DNA from: an uncultured Bacteroidota bacterium
Lineage (GTDB): Bacteria; Bacteroidota; Bacteroidia; Flavobacteriales; Flavobacteriaceae
Length of the DNA: 64,000 nt
Direction of reading: 5' to 3'
Assembly (NCBI GenBank): GCA_902614065.1
Contig: CACMJT010000002.1
Span: 121,368 to 185,367 of the forward strand
Below are positions 18,031 through 26,105 of this stretch, in pieces. The notes beneath the pieces were generated by a model that worked only from the letters and a program-made list of their open reading frames with translations, made no database searches and was not told the DNA's origin. The position numbers were made by a program, and so were the translations under genes. The stretch's first letter is position 1; every line of letters begins with the position of its first letter.

Positions 18031-19284
18031 TTAATTATACATTGATTTAATAAACCATAAATCATTCAGTGAAACACCAATCATGAAATTTAAGTAGTTT
18101 TCCTTAATTAAACCGAAGTCATCAGTACCTCTTTGACCAAACTCAACACCTAAATTTGCCTTTGATAATCTTCCCACTGGTATACCCAACCCAAAATTTA
18201 TACCAAAATCTTTAATGTCTTGCTGATTTACTTCCAAACCACCATCAATATATTTGAAACCTGCCCTATATGTAACCCTGTCAAAAAAGTTTGTAAATGA
18301 GTCAAATTTTGGTAAATAAAAACCCCCGACGGAATATATATTGTGTTGATTAAAGTTTACATTGTCCAAAGACATGAACTCATTTCTATAACCATTGCCC
18401 TGCACCGATTTGAAATTTAAACCAACAAACCATTTTTTGTCTAGTCCAAAACCTAGTCCAAAACTTGAAAAGCTGGGTATAGTAAATTTCGTTTCATCCA
18501 TTCCAGTTAATGATAAATTAATATTTTCAGTATCTCCTCCAAAACTACCATCGAGTTTTAGAGTTCTTATCGATTGTGAATTTTTAGAAGTTAAGCTTGA
18601 CTCTGGTTGGTATACATAAGAACTGTATATTTTGATGTTATTTCTGAATTTTTGCTGGAAAACTGCTGAGAAATTATAGCTCAAACCGCTTAATGATGAT
18701 TCGCTTGAAACCCTTGTGTAGAGCTCAACATCCGTTAATATTTTAGAATGATAGTGATTTAAATTTCCAAAGGAATATGACGAACTAATCCCTAAACCAA
18801 AGTTTTTAAATAACTCAAACCCTATGCCTAAAAAAGCGCTGTTGATACCTCCATCTCCATTATATCTATTGGTGCTGACAGGATCAGTCGTTTCATCAAC
18901 GGATTCTAAAAGATAGCCAACGGAGGTATTTGGTTTTAACCCAAAATTAAATCCTAAACGCTTGGTTGGAATTGATACTGACAAATAATTGAGACTGGCG
19001 GTAGTTGTTTTTGCATTATTATCTTGTGTGGAATATCTATTATTTTTTAGATTGACGCCAACCGAATAATTAACAAACTTGAGCTTGGAAAGGGATGCAG
19101 GAACATTGAGATTTACAGAGACACTGTCAACATAAGCAGTATTTCCACCCATCATTTTGTTATCTGCAGTTGCTGAAAAATTTGTTTCACCAACTCCAAA
19201 ATATGAATAAGGAGAATAACTTGATTTTTGAGCGAAACCAAACTGAATAAATAAAACTATAAAAAGCAAGGAAATTTTGTTCAT
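18031..19284 (-). CDS. Outer-membrane beta-barrel protein
   Basis: 417 residues. A signal peptide (1-18, cleaved after FGFA) is followed by YSYFGVGE and many alternating amphipathic strands rich in Gly, Asn and aromatic residues (SVGVNLKNNRYS, LGFNFGLKPN, FGLGISSSYSF, GLGIPVGRLSKANLGVEFG). It resembles the FadL/OmpP1-like barrels found beside coaX in Flavobacteriia. The transported substrate is unknown. It lies 1 bp after coaX and 2 bp before the TPR gene, in one operon. Confidence 0.75.
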   Translation of the reverse strand: MNKISLLFIVLFIQFGFAQKSSYSPYSYFGVGETNFSATADNKMMGGNTAYVDSVSVNLNVPASLSKLKFVNYSVGVNLKNNRYSTQDNNAKTTTASLNYLSVSIPTKRLGFNFGLKPNTSVGYLLESVDETTDPVSTNRYNGDGGINSAFLGIGFELFKNFGLGISSSYSFGNLNHYHSKILTDVELYTRVSSESSLSGLSYNFSAVFQQKFRNNIKIYSSYVYQPESSLTSKNSQSIRTLKLDGSFGGDTENINLSLTGMDETKFTIPSFSSFGLGFGLDKKWFVGLNFKSVQGNGYRNEFMSLDNVNFNQHNIYSVGGFYLPKFDSFTNFFDRVTYRAGFKYIDGGLEVNQQDIKDFGINFGLGIPVGRLSKANLGVEFGQRGTDDFGLIKENYLNFMIGVSLNDLWFIKSMYN

Positions 19285-19285
19285 G

Positions 19286-20002
19286 TTATTTGTTAGCCTC
19301 TATAAGGTATTCTAGCCCTTTAAAAACATAATTTGAAGTTGTAAATATGGTGTTTTTTATCTTACCTGACAAGTAATTTGAATCTCCTCCAGTTATAATT
19401 ACTTTCAAATCATCATATTCACTTGAATATTTTTCAATAAAACCCTCAATCTCTAGTTGAGTGCCCAATAAAGTTCCGATATTAACAGATGATTCTGTAT
19501 CAAATGCTCTTATACTTTCAGGATAAGTTGGATTGATTTTTTCTATTAAAAATGCTTTTTGACTAATTGAATCATATCTCAAATCTAAACCGGGTGAGAT
19601 TCCGCCAGCTAAATATTCATTATTTTTTGTTTTAATATCATATGTTATACATGTTCCAATATCAATAATCAAGACATTTTCATTGGGATAGTCTTTGTGG
19701 GCAGCACAAACTAAGGCCAAACGATCATCACCAACCAAACCTTCTTTGTAGGGATTTTTAAATGGTAAATGATTATTCTTTTTTAAATCAAAAAAACAGC
19801 TATACTTTTTTAAAAAATTAATTAGTTCATTATCAATGGATGAAACGTTTGACATTGAAGAATGGGTAATTTTATAATTGGAAAATAATTCCTTTATTTT
19901 TTCAATCAATTTACTTGAGGAATTAATTTCTTTGATAATTGTATAATCTTTTGTTATTGCAATTTTAGAGTTTGAATTACCTATGTCAATTAATAAATTC
20001 AT
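19286..20002 (-). CDS. coaX: Type III pantothenate kinase
   Basis: 238 residues. It phosphorylates pantothenate, the first step of coenzyme A synthesis. The ASKHA nucleotide-binding motifs are clear: LLIDIGNSNSKIAI at the N-terminus and LIIDIGTCITYDI near residue 118. GGISPGLDLRYDSI and the C-terminal VIITGGDSNYL also match CoaX. First gene of the coaX, outer-membrane protein, TPR, lptC operon. Confidence 0.93.
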   Translation of the reverse strand: MNLLIDIGNSNSKIAITKDYTIIKEINSSSKLIEKIKELFSNYKITHSSMSNVSSIDNELINFLKKYSCFFDLKKNNHLPFKNPYKEGLVGDDRLALVCAAHKDYPNENVLIIDIGTCITYDIKTKNNEYLAGGISPGLDLRYDSISQKAFLIEKINPTYPESIRAFDTESSVNIGTLLGTQLEIEGFIEKYSSEYDDLKVIITGGDSNYLSGKIKNTIFTTSNYVFKGLEYLIEANK

Positions 20003-20036
20003 TGAGCAATGGTAAAATTAAACAAGTTTTTAGCAA

Positions 20037-20069
20037 TTTGTTTAATATCTAGTAAAACGTTTATATTTG
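20037..20069 (+). promoter_or_regulatory. Promoter of tRNA-Phe
   Basis: TTTG (20037-20040), a 21-bp spacer and a perfect TATATTTG (20062-20069), 17 bp before the tRNA. This is the same box and spacing as the tRNA-Leu promoter at 9586-9617. Confidence 0.7.
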
Positions 20070-20086
20070 CTGTGCTAAAATGCAAT

Positions 20087-20159
20087 GGTACCTTAGCTCA
20101 GTTGGTAGAGCAAAGGACTGAAAATCCTTGTGTCCGCAGTTCGATTCTGCGAGGTACCA
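20087..20159 (+). tRNA. tRNA-Phe (anticodon GAA)
   Basis: 73 nt. Acceptor stem GGTACCT/AGGTACC, D arm TAGCTCAGTTGGTAGAGCA, anticodon stem AAGGA/TCCTT with loop CTGAAAA (anticodon GAA), T loop TTCGATT, discriminator A. CCA is not encoded. Confidence 0.97.
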
Positions 20160-20163
20160 CAAT

Positions 20164-20191
20164 AAGCCCCAAAAATTGGGGCTTTTTTTTT
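20164..20191 (+). terminator. Rho-independent terminator after tRNA-Phe
   Basis: Stem AAGCCCCAA/TTGGGGCTT with a 3-base loop, followed by a run of T, starting 5 bases after the tRNA. Confidence 0.9.
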
Positions 20192-20220
20192 ACATTTAAC
20201 TATAATTAATTTAAAAAAAA

Positions 20221-20628
20221 ATGAAAAAAAATATCTTAATAATTGTTTTTGCATTTATATCATTAAATGCATTGGGGCAAACTGACGAGTCAAACTATCA
20301 GGAATTTCTTGAAAAGAGTCCATTTAATAGAATGTATCCAAAATCAATTGCATCTGAAGCAGCTCAATATTTTACTGATTGGAATAAGCTTTTTTCATCG
20401 GGACCCACCACTACGAAAGAGGCGAGGCTTGCAGCAATCTCTGCATCAGCGGCAATAAAATGTGAATATTGTATAAAAGCACAGATCATTTTTGCTAAGC
20501 GAGTTGGAGTAACTGATGAAGAAATCAAGGCAGCTGTTCAAATTGCTGCAGAAGTTAATAGATTTTCAACTCTTCTTTACGGAAATGAATTTACTGAGGA
20601 AGAATTTAATAAAGCGATAGGATTGTAA
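20221..20628 (+). CDS. Exported carboxymuconolactone decarboxylase/AhpD-like protein
   Basis: 135 residues. A signal peptide (1-19, LNALGQ) precedes an all-helical AhpD/CMD domain with the redox pair Cys81-Cys84 (KCEYCIKAQ). Typical AhpD motifs have His four residues after the second Cys; here that position is Gln88. Most family members are cytoplasmic, so export to the periplasm is uncommon. A disulfide-reducing or peroxide-related role is inferred only from the CxxC. It stands alone between two terminators, so it is probably a single-gene transcript. Confidence 0.8.
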   Translation: MKKNILIIVFAFISLNALGQTDESNYQEFLEKSPFNRMYPKSIASEAAQYFTDWNKLFSSGPTTTKEARLAAISASAAIKCEYCIKAQIIFAKRVGVTDEEIKAAVQIAAEVNRFSTLLYGNEFTEEEFNKAIGL

Positions 20629-20660
20629 TTTTTATATTTAAATAAAATTTAAGCCATGAA

Positions 20661-20686
20661 AAAAGCCGTTTAATGCGGCTTTTTTT
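20661..20686. terminator. Bidirectional terminator between convergent genes
   Basis: Stem AAAGCCG/CGGCTTT around a 7-base loop, with A-rich and T-rich flanks. It serves both the AhpD-like gene (+) and the sugar-oxidation operon (-), whose stop codon at 20685-20687 lies on the edge of the T run. Confidence 0.88.
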
Positions 20687-21389
20687 ATGAGATTAAATTA
20701 CCATCTTCATCCCATTTAGCAGTATCAAGTCTTTTTGATTGATCTACAAATTTTGACAACCATTCTTCGTCATAACTTAAACCATGGTCATCCAACACCT
20801 CTTGGGGGACTCCGTCCCAGACATTTGGACTATTTCCTTTATAACCAAGTTCTTTGATTCCAACTTCAGAGGTGAAATATCCTGTTAAGGTTAAATTTCG
20901 TAATAAATTAAACCATTGGACTTCGTCTGGCAAATCATTCATATCTAGGTTGGGATCATAATATGCTATTTTATCAATAATCTGCTTCTGTGAATTTTCG
21001 GAAATATCAATAAACTTTTGGTTAAAATTTAATTCACTTTGTTCATTTATCCAATCAATTCCATCTCTCAAAGGCTTTTGATATGAGGGGATATCTTTGG
21101 CCATAAATTCTATTAGTTGGACAACTTCAGCTTCCTCGATTGATCCATAATCATTGGGAGGTAAAATTAAATTACATAATTTATTCAAGGTTGTCAGTTC
21201 TTCATCAGTAAAAAATTCTTGGTTGAAGAGTTTGTCATCATATAATTTTTCTTGCGGTGTTCTCCCATATTGATATCGAGTTAAAGACCTCTTTATTTTT
21301 TCATGATTAACACCATAACAACCATTTAATAAATATGAAGCTCCTATTGCCCCTAGAGTTATAGTTTTGATTGAATCTCTTCTTTTCAT
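20685..21389 (-). CDS. Gluconate 2-dehydrogenase subunit 3-like protein (Tat lipoprotein)
   Basis: 234 residues. The N-terminus has an Arg-Arg pair (KRRDSIKTITLG) and then LLNGC (Cys24), so it looks like a Tat-exported lipoprotein. The body matches the small subunit family of membrane-bound sugar dehydrogenases (FTDEELTTLNKLCNLILP, then VVQLIEFMAKD, LTLTGYFTSEVG). Such subunits help export and stabilise the flavoprotein subunit. The GMC oxidoreductase is immediately upstream and shares 1 bp. No cytochrome c subunit is encoded nearby. Confidence 0.9.
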   Translation of the reverse strand: MKRRDSIKTITLGAIGASYLLNGCYGVNHEKIKRSLTRYQYGRTPQEKLYDDKLFNQEFFTDEELTTLNKLCNLILPPNDYGSIEEAEVVQLIEFMAKDIPSYQKPLRDGIDWINEQSELNFNQKFIDISENSQKQIIDKIAYYDPNLDMNDLPDEVQWFNLLRNLTLTGYFTSEVGIKELGYKGNSPNVWDGVPQEVLDDHGLSYDEEWLSKFVDQSKRLDTAKWDEDGNLIS

Positions 21390-23107
21390 TAAAAATTTTG
21401 TTTTTTAAACTCGGAAACAATGTGGTCAGAAGCCCTCCATGCTAAAGCCATAATGGTCCATGTTGGGTTTTTATCTGCCTGTGAAACAAAAGGTCCAGCG
21501 TCAACAACAAATACATTATCAACATCATGTATTCTCTCATATTGATCAACAACAGATTCTTTTGGGTTTTTACCCATTCTGGTTGTACCGACCTCATGAA
21601 TAATTTCACCAGGCTTTGTTAAACCATAATTTGATTCAATACCAGGCTTATTCCATAAAGGTTGACCACCCATATTATGAATAATTTCTTCAAAAGTATC
21701 CTGCATGTGTTTTGCTTGTTTTATTTCATAATCAGTCCATTTATAATTGAATCTTAACACAGGAACACCATATTTATCAACCTTATTAGGATCGATTTCA
21801 CAATAATTACTTTTCATTGCAACTGATTCTCCACGTCCTGAAAACCCAATTGTAGATCCATAATATTTTTTCATATCAGACCTTAACACATCACCATATC
21901 CACCAGCTTTCAATCCAAAAAATTTATTAAAATGATTGACATTAAAACCTGTACCATAAGTTGGGGCACCCATGCCACCCCAAACCTCAATATGATAACC
22001 CCTAGGAAAATCTAATTTTTTATTATCAAGCCACCAAGGGGAGTAAACATGCATACCTCCCACACCATCCTCATTATATATTTTTCTATTTGTAAGCTGT
22101 GGCAAAAATGCCATCATATCTCCGCCTGTTGAATCATGAAGATATTTTCCAACTAAATCACTACTATTACCCAAGCCATTTGGGTGTTGCTTGGATTTTG
22201 AATTGAGAAGAATTCTTGCAGAACTGCACGCAGATGCTGCCAAAACCACTACTTTTCCATTCAACTTATACTCATTACCATCATCTTTATTAATATAGGA
22301 TACGCCAGTTGCCTTACCTTCAGAATTAGTTTCAACTGTTCTCACCATAGAGTTTATATAAAGATCGATTTGACCTCCTGCGTTTTGGGCAGGAAATATT
22401 AAGCATGAACCCGATGAAAAATCAGCATAAACATTACAACTTCTAGCACAACCATTGCAATAGAAGCAAACTCCTCTGTCATTGTTAATTCTCTTTGTAA
22501 TCACTGAAAGTCTTGAGGGAATTACTTTTATATCAGCTTTTTTAGCTGCCTTTATGTAATACAATTCATGCAATCGGGGTTTTGGTGGTGGCAAAAAGAA
22601 ACCATCAGGTTCATTGTATAAATTTTCTTTAGTTCCAAAAACTCCAATCAATTTATCTACTTTGTCATAATAAGGCTTCAAATCCTCGTAAGTTATAGGC
22701 CAATCTTCTCCCAAACCATCAATAGATTTTTTCTTAAAATCGTTAGGTCCAAATCTTAGAGAGATTCTTCCCCAATGATTGGTTCTACCACCCAACATTC
22801 TTGATCGAAACCATCTAAAATTGGTATCATCCTTTTGGGTATATGGTTCACCCTCAATATCCCAACCTCCATATGCTTGATCAAAGTCACCAAAAGGTCT
22901 GGTGGTTCCTGCTCCTCTTCTTGGTGACTGCCAAGCCCACTTAAGTTGTGTCATCTGTTCAGGATTTGCAGGGTCATAGTACGGTCCGGACTCTACCACA
23001 GCAACTTTTAATCCAGCTTCAGACAAAACCTTAGTAGCCATACCACCTCCTGCACCAGAACCTACAATAATTACATCATACTGCTTAGAAGTTTTTTTAA
23101 TTTCCAT
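21389..23107 (-). CDS. GMC-family FAD-dependent sugar/alcohol oxidoreductase
   Basis: 572 residues. An N-terminal FAD-binding Rossmann motif (DVIIVGSGAGGGMA, residues 11-24) is followed by GGRTNHWGR, the C-terminal HEVGTTRMG and the catalytic-loop block NPTWTIMALAWR. It has no signal peptide, consistent with piggyback export by the Tat small subunit downstream. A cysteine cluster (Cys214, 217, 220, 224) could hold an iron-sulfur cluster, as in related FAD-glucose and glucoside-3-dehydrogenases. The likely role is periplasmic oxidation of a sugar or glycoside, perhaps at C3 given the DUF1080 and Gfo/Idh/MocA neighbours. Confidence 0.92.
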   Translation of the reverse strand: MEIKKTSKQYDVIIVGSGAGGGMATKVLSEAGLKVAVVESGPYYDPANPEQMTQLKWAWQSPRRGAGTTRPFGDFDQAYGGWDIEGEPYTQKDDTNFRWFRSRMLGGRTNHWGRISLRFGPNDFKKKSIDGLGEDWPITYEDLKPYYDKVDKLIGVFGTKENLYNEPDGFFLPPPKPRLHELYYIKAAKKADIKVIPSRLSVITKRINNDRGVCFYCNGCARSCNVYADFSSGSCLIFPAQNAGGQIDLYINSMVRTVETNSEGKATGVSYINKDDGNEYKLNGKVVVLAASACSSARILLNSKSKQHPNGLGNSSDLVGKYLHDSTGGDMMAFLPQLTNRKIYNEDGVGGMHVYSPWWLDNKKLDFPRGYHIEVWGGMGAPTYGTGFNVNHFNKFFGLKAGGYGDVLRSDMKKYYGSTIGFSGRGESVAMKSNYCEIDPNKVDKYGVPVLRFNYKWTDYEIKQAKHMQDTFEEIIHNMGGQPLWNKPGIESNYGLTKPGEIIHEVGTTRMGKNPKESVVDQYERIHDVDNVFVVDAGPFVSQADKNPTWTIMALAWRASDHIVSEFKKQNF

Positions 23108-23110
23108 TAA

Positions 23111-23836
23111 TTATAACTCTAGAATTTTCATGTTTCTGTAAGAAATGATACCAGGATGGTCTTGTATTACCAAGTGACCTGTTTTAAATTTTCCAAAATC
23201 TCCATGACTAAAACTTTTGTCATCTAAATTTGAAAATTTTGAATTTTTGACCATTTCGTCCCAGCTATCACCACTTAACATAAATCTAGAAACAATCGTA
23301 CCATTATGTATTACTTCGCCATAATTTTTAATATGATCAATCGTAATCAAAAACGAGTTCCATTCACCCGCTTTTTTATTTACATTTTCTTCTGGGGCAA
23401 TTAAATCGTAGAGTGCCCCCGCACTATGCTTAGGATTTGGTTTTGACCCGTCAGAATATGTAACATCTAAAATCTGAATTTCTGGTCCTGTTGAGAACGG
23501 GTGAGTATATTTATTATCCTCATTAACCCCCCACATAAATCCACTATTACCCCCAGCACTCACTTTCCATTCAAAGTATATTTTAAAACTTGTGAACTTT
23601 TTATCAGTAACTAAGCTATTGTCCTTATTACCTTTTTTAAATGATGAGTTAAATACCAATACCCCATTTTCATTGGACCAGCCTGTTTTGTTGCTCTTTT
23701 TACCTTGATAATAATGCCAACCATCCAAACCATCGCTCGGTATTAACAGTTGCCAATCTTTATTCGACTCAACTTGAGCAATACAACTTGTATTTAAGAA
23801 AATAAAAATTAATATAATTGAGTAGAATTTGTGCAT
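23111..23836 (-). CDS. Secreted DUF1080 (3-keto-disaccharide hydrolase-like) protein
   Basis: 241 residues. The signal peptide ends in NTSC (Cys17), so it is a probable lipoprotein. The concanavalin-like fold of DUF1080 is marked by LDGWHYYQG, GNSGFMWGV, GPEIQILD and GEWNSFLITID. Members of this family have been linked to cleavage of 3-keto-glycosides. It sits 3 bp from the GMC gene and 3 bp from the Gfo/Idh/MocA gene, which fits an oxidise-then-cleave pathway in the periplasm. Confidence 0.88.
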   Translation of the reverse strand: MHKFYSIILIFIFLNTSCIAQVESNKDWQLLIPSDGLDGWHYYQGKKSNKTGWSNENGVLVFNSSFKKGNKDNSLVTDKKFTSFKIYFEWKVSAGGNSGFMWGVNEDNKYTHPFSTGPEIQILDVTYSDGSKPNPKHSAGALYDLIAPEENVNKKAGEWNSFLITIDHIKNYGEVIHNGTIVSRFMLSGDSWDEMVKNSKFSNLDDKSFSHGDFGKFKTGHLVIQDHPGIISYRNMKILEL

Positions 23837-23839
23837 AAA

Positions 23840-25318
23840 CTAAATCTTCCATCCAGGTCTTGAAACCCTACCCACAAATTGATTGGCTAAATCAAAATTT
23901 GTTATTTTCATAGATTTACCATCCCAAAGAAGTTTTTTTCTTCCAATGTAATTATTATGCTCTGAAACATGTACAGTGTTTTCTGAATATTTCGGATTTT
24001 TGGTACCAATTAGCATGTATGATCTTATCGCAAGATTTCCCATAAGTACAGCTTCCGTGAATGGACCAGCATAGTCAAACGATGCTGATAAGTTTTGATG
24101 CTCATTTGAATTATAGCCTTTTTTACATGCTTTAATCCATTTTTCGTGATGAATAAAATCTAAAAAAGGTACCCCCTCTCCTATTGAATCTGTATTGAAT
24201 GTAATTGTTTTTTCTCCTTTTCTGTAAAGTTTAGGATTTCTTGCATATGTTCCACAAGAAATAACTCCCTTTTCACCAATCATCAGAACTCCATTTCTAC
24301 TATATTCTTCACCCAAGAAATCATCGGCTGGAATCAATTGAGGATGTGAGGGTCGAAGCCCACCGTCCATCCATACTAATTCAACATTGGATTTATTTTT
24401 TGGAGTTTCGTTAAAGTTGAGCGTAACAATTGATGAAGAAGGACAGCCCTCAGGAACATAATTATGATTCCATGCCTTTTCAAAAACTGTTGCAACACTA
24501 CACTCAACATCCGTCGGGTATCCTAATTCAAGGGATTTGAAAGGAACATCCAATAAATGACATCCCATGTCACCCAAAGCACCGGTTCCATAGTCCCACC
24601 AGCCTCGCCAGTTAAAAGGATGAAGTTCAGTTGTATAGTCGGTATAATTTGCAGGGCCAAGCCACAGATCCCAATTGAGATTATTGGGTTTTTTTTGAGA
24701 TGACCTCTTCATTTGAAATCCTTGTGGCCAAACAGGTCTGTCGGTCCACACATTTATTTTTGAAACTTTTCCGATTAGTTTCTTATCAATCCACTCTTGA
24801 ATCTTTGAAACACCTGAACATGAGCCGCCTTGATTACCCATTTGAGTAACAACCTTATTGTCTTTCGCAAGTTTGGTAAGAATCCTTGCTTCTTGAATAT
24901 TGTGTGTTAGTGGTTTTTGAACATAGACGTGTAAACCTTTTTTCATTGCATTGGATGCAATGGCCGCGTGCGTGTGATCTGGTGTTGAAACAGTTACTGC
25001 ATCCAAATCTTTTTCTTTGTCAAGCATCTCTCTAAAATCCTCGTAAAAGTTAGCATTTGGGTAATATTTTCTGGATTTTGTAACGCCATTTGCAGAATTA
25101 TCAGGATCAACATCACAAAGTGCGATTACTCTTTCATTTTTAGCCCAAGAGCCCATTATATCTTGCCCCTTTCCTCCAATACCAACCGCACCAATATTTA
25201 ATTTATCACTTGGTGAAATAAATCCATTTCCACCTAATACATTTCTGGGAACTATAAAAAACCCCGTGGTTAACAAGCCTGATTTTTTTAGGAAATTTCT
25301 TCTGGTTTTGTTTTTCAT
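23840..25318 (-). CDS. Tat-exported Gfo/Idh/MocA family oxidoreductase
   Basis: I place the start at the ATG at 25318 (492 residues), because it begins with the Tat signal KNKTRRNFLKKSG; an ATG 10 codons upstream would bury that signal. A Rossmann domain follows (LNIGAVGIGGKG, ALCDVD, TPDHTHAAIA) with QKP in place of the usual EKP. The C-terminal beta-sheet domain contains GWWDYGTGALGDMGCHLLD. Exported members bind NAD(P) tightly and act on sugars in the periplasm. First gene of the minus-strand sugar-oxidation operon, divergent from the ThuA gene. Confidence 0.9.
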   Translation of the reverse strand: MKNKTRRNFLKKSGLLTTGFFIVPRNVLGGNGFISPSDKLNIGAVGIGGKGQDIMGSWAKNERVIALCDVDPDNSANGVTKSRKYYPNANFYEDFREMLDKEKDLDAVTVSTPDHTHAAIASNAMKKGLHVYVQKPLTHNIQEARILTKLAKDNKVVTQMGNQGGSCSGVSKIQEWIDKKLIGKVSKINVWTDRPVWPQGFQMKRSSQKKPNNLNWDLWLGPANYTDYTTELHPFNWRGWWDYGTGALGDMGCHLLDVPFKSLELGYPTDVECSVATVFEKAWNHNYVPEGCPSSSIVTLNFNETPKNKSNVELVWMDGGLRPSHPQLIPADDFLGEEYSRNGVLMIGEKGVISCGTYARNPKLYRKGEKTITFNTDSIGEGVPFLDFIHHEKWIKACKKGYNSNEHQNLSASFDYAGPFTEAVLMGNLAIRSYMLIGTKNPKYSENTVHVSEHNNYIGRKKLLWDGKSMKITNFDLANQFVGRVSRPGWKI

Positions 25319-25356
25319 AGATTTTTTAATAATTTGGGAAAAGCTCATCTAAATTT

Positions 25357-26103
25357 ATGAAAAAAAATATAAAATTTTTTATTCTTTTTTTAACCTTTTC
25401 ATTATCAATTTTTTCTCAAAATTTAAATGAAAAAAAGGTATTAATAATGTGGGGAGGATGGGAAGGTCACAAACCAGAATTATTTGTTAAACAAGTTAAA
25501 AATTGGCTTGAAAGCGAGGCTATTGACTATGTAGTCTCTAATGATCTTGATGATTATGCAAATTTTGAATTTTTATCCAAATTTAATTTGATTATTCAAT
25601 CCGTTACTAAGAGTCAACTTACTAATGATCAAGAGTTTGGTTTATTAAAAGCCATTAGTGGTGGTGTAGGTATTGCCGGAGCACATGGGGGTTTGGCAGA
25701 CTCGTTTAGAAATAAAACCAATTACCAATTTATGATAGGTGGTCAATGGGTGGAACACCCTGGAAAAATAAAAAAATTTAAAGTCAATTTTTTAGAAGAT
25801 GAATTGACAGAAGGACTTAAAGATTTTGAAATTGAGACTGAACAATATTACATGCATTATGATCCGAATATTGAAATTATAGCTACAACAAAGTTTGATG
25901 GTGAACCCTTTTCGCCTAATAATTCAGATTTAATATTGAATCCTACATGGATTGAAAATGTAGTAATGCCTGTGGCTTGGAAAAAAAGGTATGGATTAGG
26001 AAAAGTTTTTTACATCTCTATTGGTCATAACCCTGAAGAATTTAAAATTCACCATGACGCATGGACTCTTCTAACTAGGGGATTTAAGTGGGCGATGAAA
26101 TAA
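25357..26103 (+). CDS. Secreted ThuA-domain protein
   Basis: 248 residues. A signal peptide (1-20) is followed by the ThuA class I amidotransferase-like fold: VLIMWGGWEGHKPE, GVGIAGAHGGLADS, MIGGQWVEHPG, YMHYDPN, VMPVAWKKRYGLGKVFYISIGHN. ThuA proteins are tied to trehalose and other disaccharide utilisation. It is divergent from the Gfo/Idh/MocA gene with only 38 bp between the likely start codons, so the regulatory region is shared. Confidence 0.9.
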   Translation: MKKNIKFFILFLTFSLSIFSQNLNEKKVLIMWGGWEGHKPELFVKQVKNWLESEAIDYVVSNDLDDYANFEFLSKFNLIIQSVTKSQLTNDQEFGLLKAISGGVGIAGAHGGLADSFRNKTNYQFMIGGQWVEHPGKIKKFKVNFLEDELTEGLKDFEIETEQYYMHYDPNIEIIATTKFDGEPFSPNNSDLILNPTWIENVVMPVAWKKRYGLGKVFYISIGHNPEEFKIHHDAWTLLTRGFKWAMK

Positions 26104-26105
26104 AT

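Noticed and set aside
20009..20209. Plus-strand frame spanning tRNA-Phe and its terminator
   Set aside because: It consists mostly of tRNA and terminator sequence.
25319..25348. Longer start for the Gfo/Idh/MocA protein
   Set aside because: It would place ten residues before the Tat signal and leave only 8 bp to the divergent gene.
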